From: Pseudomonadota bacterium
GTDB lineage: Bacteria > Pseudomonadota > Gammaproteobacteria > Burkholderiales > Thiobacillaceae
Length of the DNA stretch: 64,000 nt
Assembly (NCBI GenBank): GCA_021836225.1
Contig: JAKBJA010000172.1
Location: 16,865 to 80,864 of the forward strand
Direction of reading: 5' to 3'
A model generated the notes under the pieces. The model saw nothing but the letters and a program-made list of their open reading frames with translations, did no database searches and was not told where the DNA came from. The translations under genes and the position numbers were made by a program. Positions 62,973 to 64,000 of the stretch are shown in pieces. How positions within the stretch are numbered: position 1 is the stretch's first letter; every line of letters begins with the position of its first letter.

Positions 62973-63918
62973 CATGACTCAACCCATTGTGCGCCGTTCG
63001 GTGGCCGACATCGACGCGCTGTTCGCGCTGCCGTTCGCCGACCTGATGTTCCAGGCGCAGACCGTGCATCGCGCGCATTTCGACCCCAACAAGGTGCAGC
63101 TCTCGACCCTGCTGTCGATCAAGACCGGCGGCTGTTCCGAGGACTGCGGCTACTGCCCGCAGTCGGCGCGCTACGACGCCGGGGTGGAGAGCCAGGGCTT
63201 GCTCGATCTCGACGACGTGCTGAAAGCGGCCAAGGCCGCCAAGGCCGCCGGCGCCTCGCGCTTCTGCATGGGGGCGGCGTGGCGCGGGCCAAAGCAGCGC
63301 GACCTCGAACCGGTGCTCGACATGGTGCGTGAAGTGAAGGCCCTGGGTCTGGAGACCTGCGCCACGCTGGGCATGCTGAAGGACGGCCAGGCCGAGCAGC
63401 TGAAAGAGGCCGGACTCGACTACTACAATCACAACCTCGACACCGCGCCCGAGTTCTACGGCGACATCATCACCACGCGCGAGTACCAGGACCGCCTCGA
63501 CACGCTTGAAAGAGTCCGCCACGCCGACCTGCACGTGTGCTGCGGCGGCATCGTCGGCATGGGCGAATCGCGCACCCAGCGCGCCGGCCTGATCGCGCAG
63601 CTGGCGAGTCTCGACCCGCAGCCGGAATCGGTGCCGATCAACCTGCTGGTGCAGGTCGAGGGCACGCCGCTCGCCGGCACCGAGGCGCTCGACCCGCTGG
63701 AATTCGTGCGCACCATTGCGGTCGCCCGCATCTGCATGCCGCAGAGCTTCGTGCGGCTGTCGGCCGGCCGCCAGCAGATGAGCGACGCGGTGCAGGCGCT
63801 GTGCTTCCTCGCCGGCGCCAACTCGATTTTCTACGGCGAAAAGCTGCTCACCACCGGCAACCCGGAGTGGGAGCGCGACCAGCGCCTGTTCGACAGCCTG
63901 GGCCTGACCGCGTTGTGA
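62965..63918 (+). CDS. bioB: Biotin synthase
   Basis: 317 residues from ATG 62965. Radical SAM motif C57-x3-C61-x2-C64 ([16 protein letters not shown]) binds the [4Fe-4S] cluster. [37 protein letters not shown] and the late [11 protein letters not shown] are diagnostic. It inserts sulfur into dethiobiotin. Length is standard. Its stop overlaps the next start (GTGA). Confidence 0.98.
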   Translation: MNDMTQPIVRRSVADIDALFALPFADLMFQAQTVHRAHFDPNKVQLSTLLSIKTGGCSEDCGYCPQSARYDAGVESQGLLDLDDVLKAAKAAKAAGASRFCMGAAWRGPKQRDLEPVLDMVREVKALGLETCATLGMLKDGQAEQLKEAGLDYYNHNLDTAPEFYGDIITTREYQDRLDTLERVRHADLHVCCGGIVGMGESRTQRAGLIAQLASLDPQPESVPINLLVQVEGTPLAGTEALDPLEFVRTIAVARICMPQSFVRLSAGRQQMSDAVQALCFLAGANSIFYGEKLLTTGNPEWERDQRLFDSLGLTAL

Positions 63919-64000
63919 GTTTTCCTGCGCTGACCCGCCTGCAGCAAGGGCTGGCGGCGCTGAAGGCCGATCATCTCGAACGGCACCGCCGGCTGATCGA
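63915..64000 (+). CDS. bioF: Probable bioF, 8-amino-7-oxononanoate synthase (3' truncated)
   Basis: Only 28 residues are visible before the window ends. They start at GTG 63915, which overlaps the bioB stop: [17 protein letters not shown], then [10 protein letters not shown]. This resembles the N-terminal helix of BioF, the PLP enzyme acting before BioA, BioD and BioB, and bioF often follows bioB. Too little is present to see the PLP lysine, so the call rests mainly on context. Confidence 0.5.
   Translation, partial: MSFPALTRLQQGLAALKADHLERHRRLI

Overview
The window reads as a chromosomal segment of a GC-rich betaproteobacterium. The XrtA (exosortase A)/PEP-CTERM exopolysaccharide gene set and the flanking housekeeping genes (aroB, a dGTPase-like HD hydrolase, comF, bioB) fit the Nitrosomonadales/Thiobacillus-like group. 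That placement is inferred from gene content and codon style, not from a marker gene. Almost all of the first 58 kb is one very large surface-glycan locus. I count 17 glycosyltransferase domains, four sulfotransferase-fold proteins, four methyltransferases and three asparagine-synthetase-like amidotransferases. No rRNA, tRNA, CRISPR array, transposase or integrase was seen, and no gene-free stretch exceeds 300 bases (the longest, 56682-56938 and 35172-35427, are about 256 bases each).

Layout. (1) 3-17566, plus strand: an XrtA-associated operon with many 1-8 base overlaps: FemAB-like protein (cut by the window edge), TIGR03087 and TIGR03088 glycosyltransferases flanking an XrtA-EpsI fusion, the XrtA amidotransferase, two more GT4 enzymes, a sulfotransferase, a CapK-like adenylating enzyme, an alpha/alpha-toroid protein, a formyltransferase, an O-antigen-ligase-like protein, then an MBOAT O-acyltransferase with an SGNH-like partner. 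(2) 17599-19425, minus: an isolated asparagine-synthetase homologue without the Cys2 nucleophile. (3) 19486-24511, plus: sulfotransferase, deacetylase-like protein, GT2, GT4 and a secreted TPR protein. (4) 24602-44851, minus: many GTs, FkbM and class I methyltransferases, two sulfotransferases, a NodB deacetylase, a GT2/membrane/alkaline-phosphatase-fold fusion, WecB, a second toroid protein and an FG-GAP lipoprotein. (5) 44933-57907, minus: an ABC-exporter glycan cluster with one Wzm permease and two Wzt ATPases. These share an almost identical nucleotide-binding domain but have unrelated C-terminal domains, and they bracket a pyruvyltransferase/PP-loop/asparagine-synthetase/methyltransferase cassette. 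(6) 58033-64000: housekeeping genes aroB, HD hydrolase, rhodanese, small membrane proteins, comF, bioB and the start of a probable bioF.

How it works together (inference): sugars activated elsewhere, or by WecB here, are assembled by the GTs. They are decorated by sulfation, formylation, acetylation, amidation, methylation, pyruvylation and possibly a phospho-substituent. They leave the cell by the XrtA-linked route and separately by Wzm/Wzt. No PEP-CTERM substrate protein is encoded here, so XrtA clients lie elsewhere. A near-perfect sigma-54 element lies upstream of wzm and another upstream of the rhodanese gene, which suggests RpoN control of at least the exporter operon.

Most distinctive features: the duplicated Wzt ATPase domains as 645-bp direct repeats flanking a modification cassette; the 1071-residue GT2/phosphatase-fold fusion with Thr where a sulfatase needs Cys or Ser; two amidotransferases without Cys2; a QueC-like PP-loop protein next to one of them; and two paralogous toroid proteins of unknown function.
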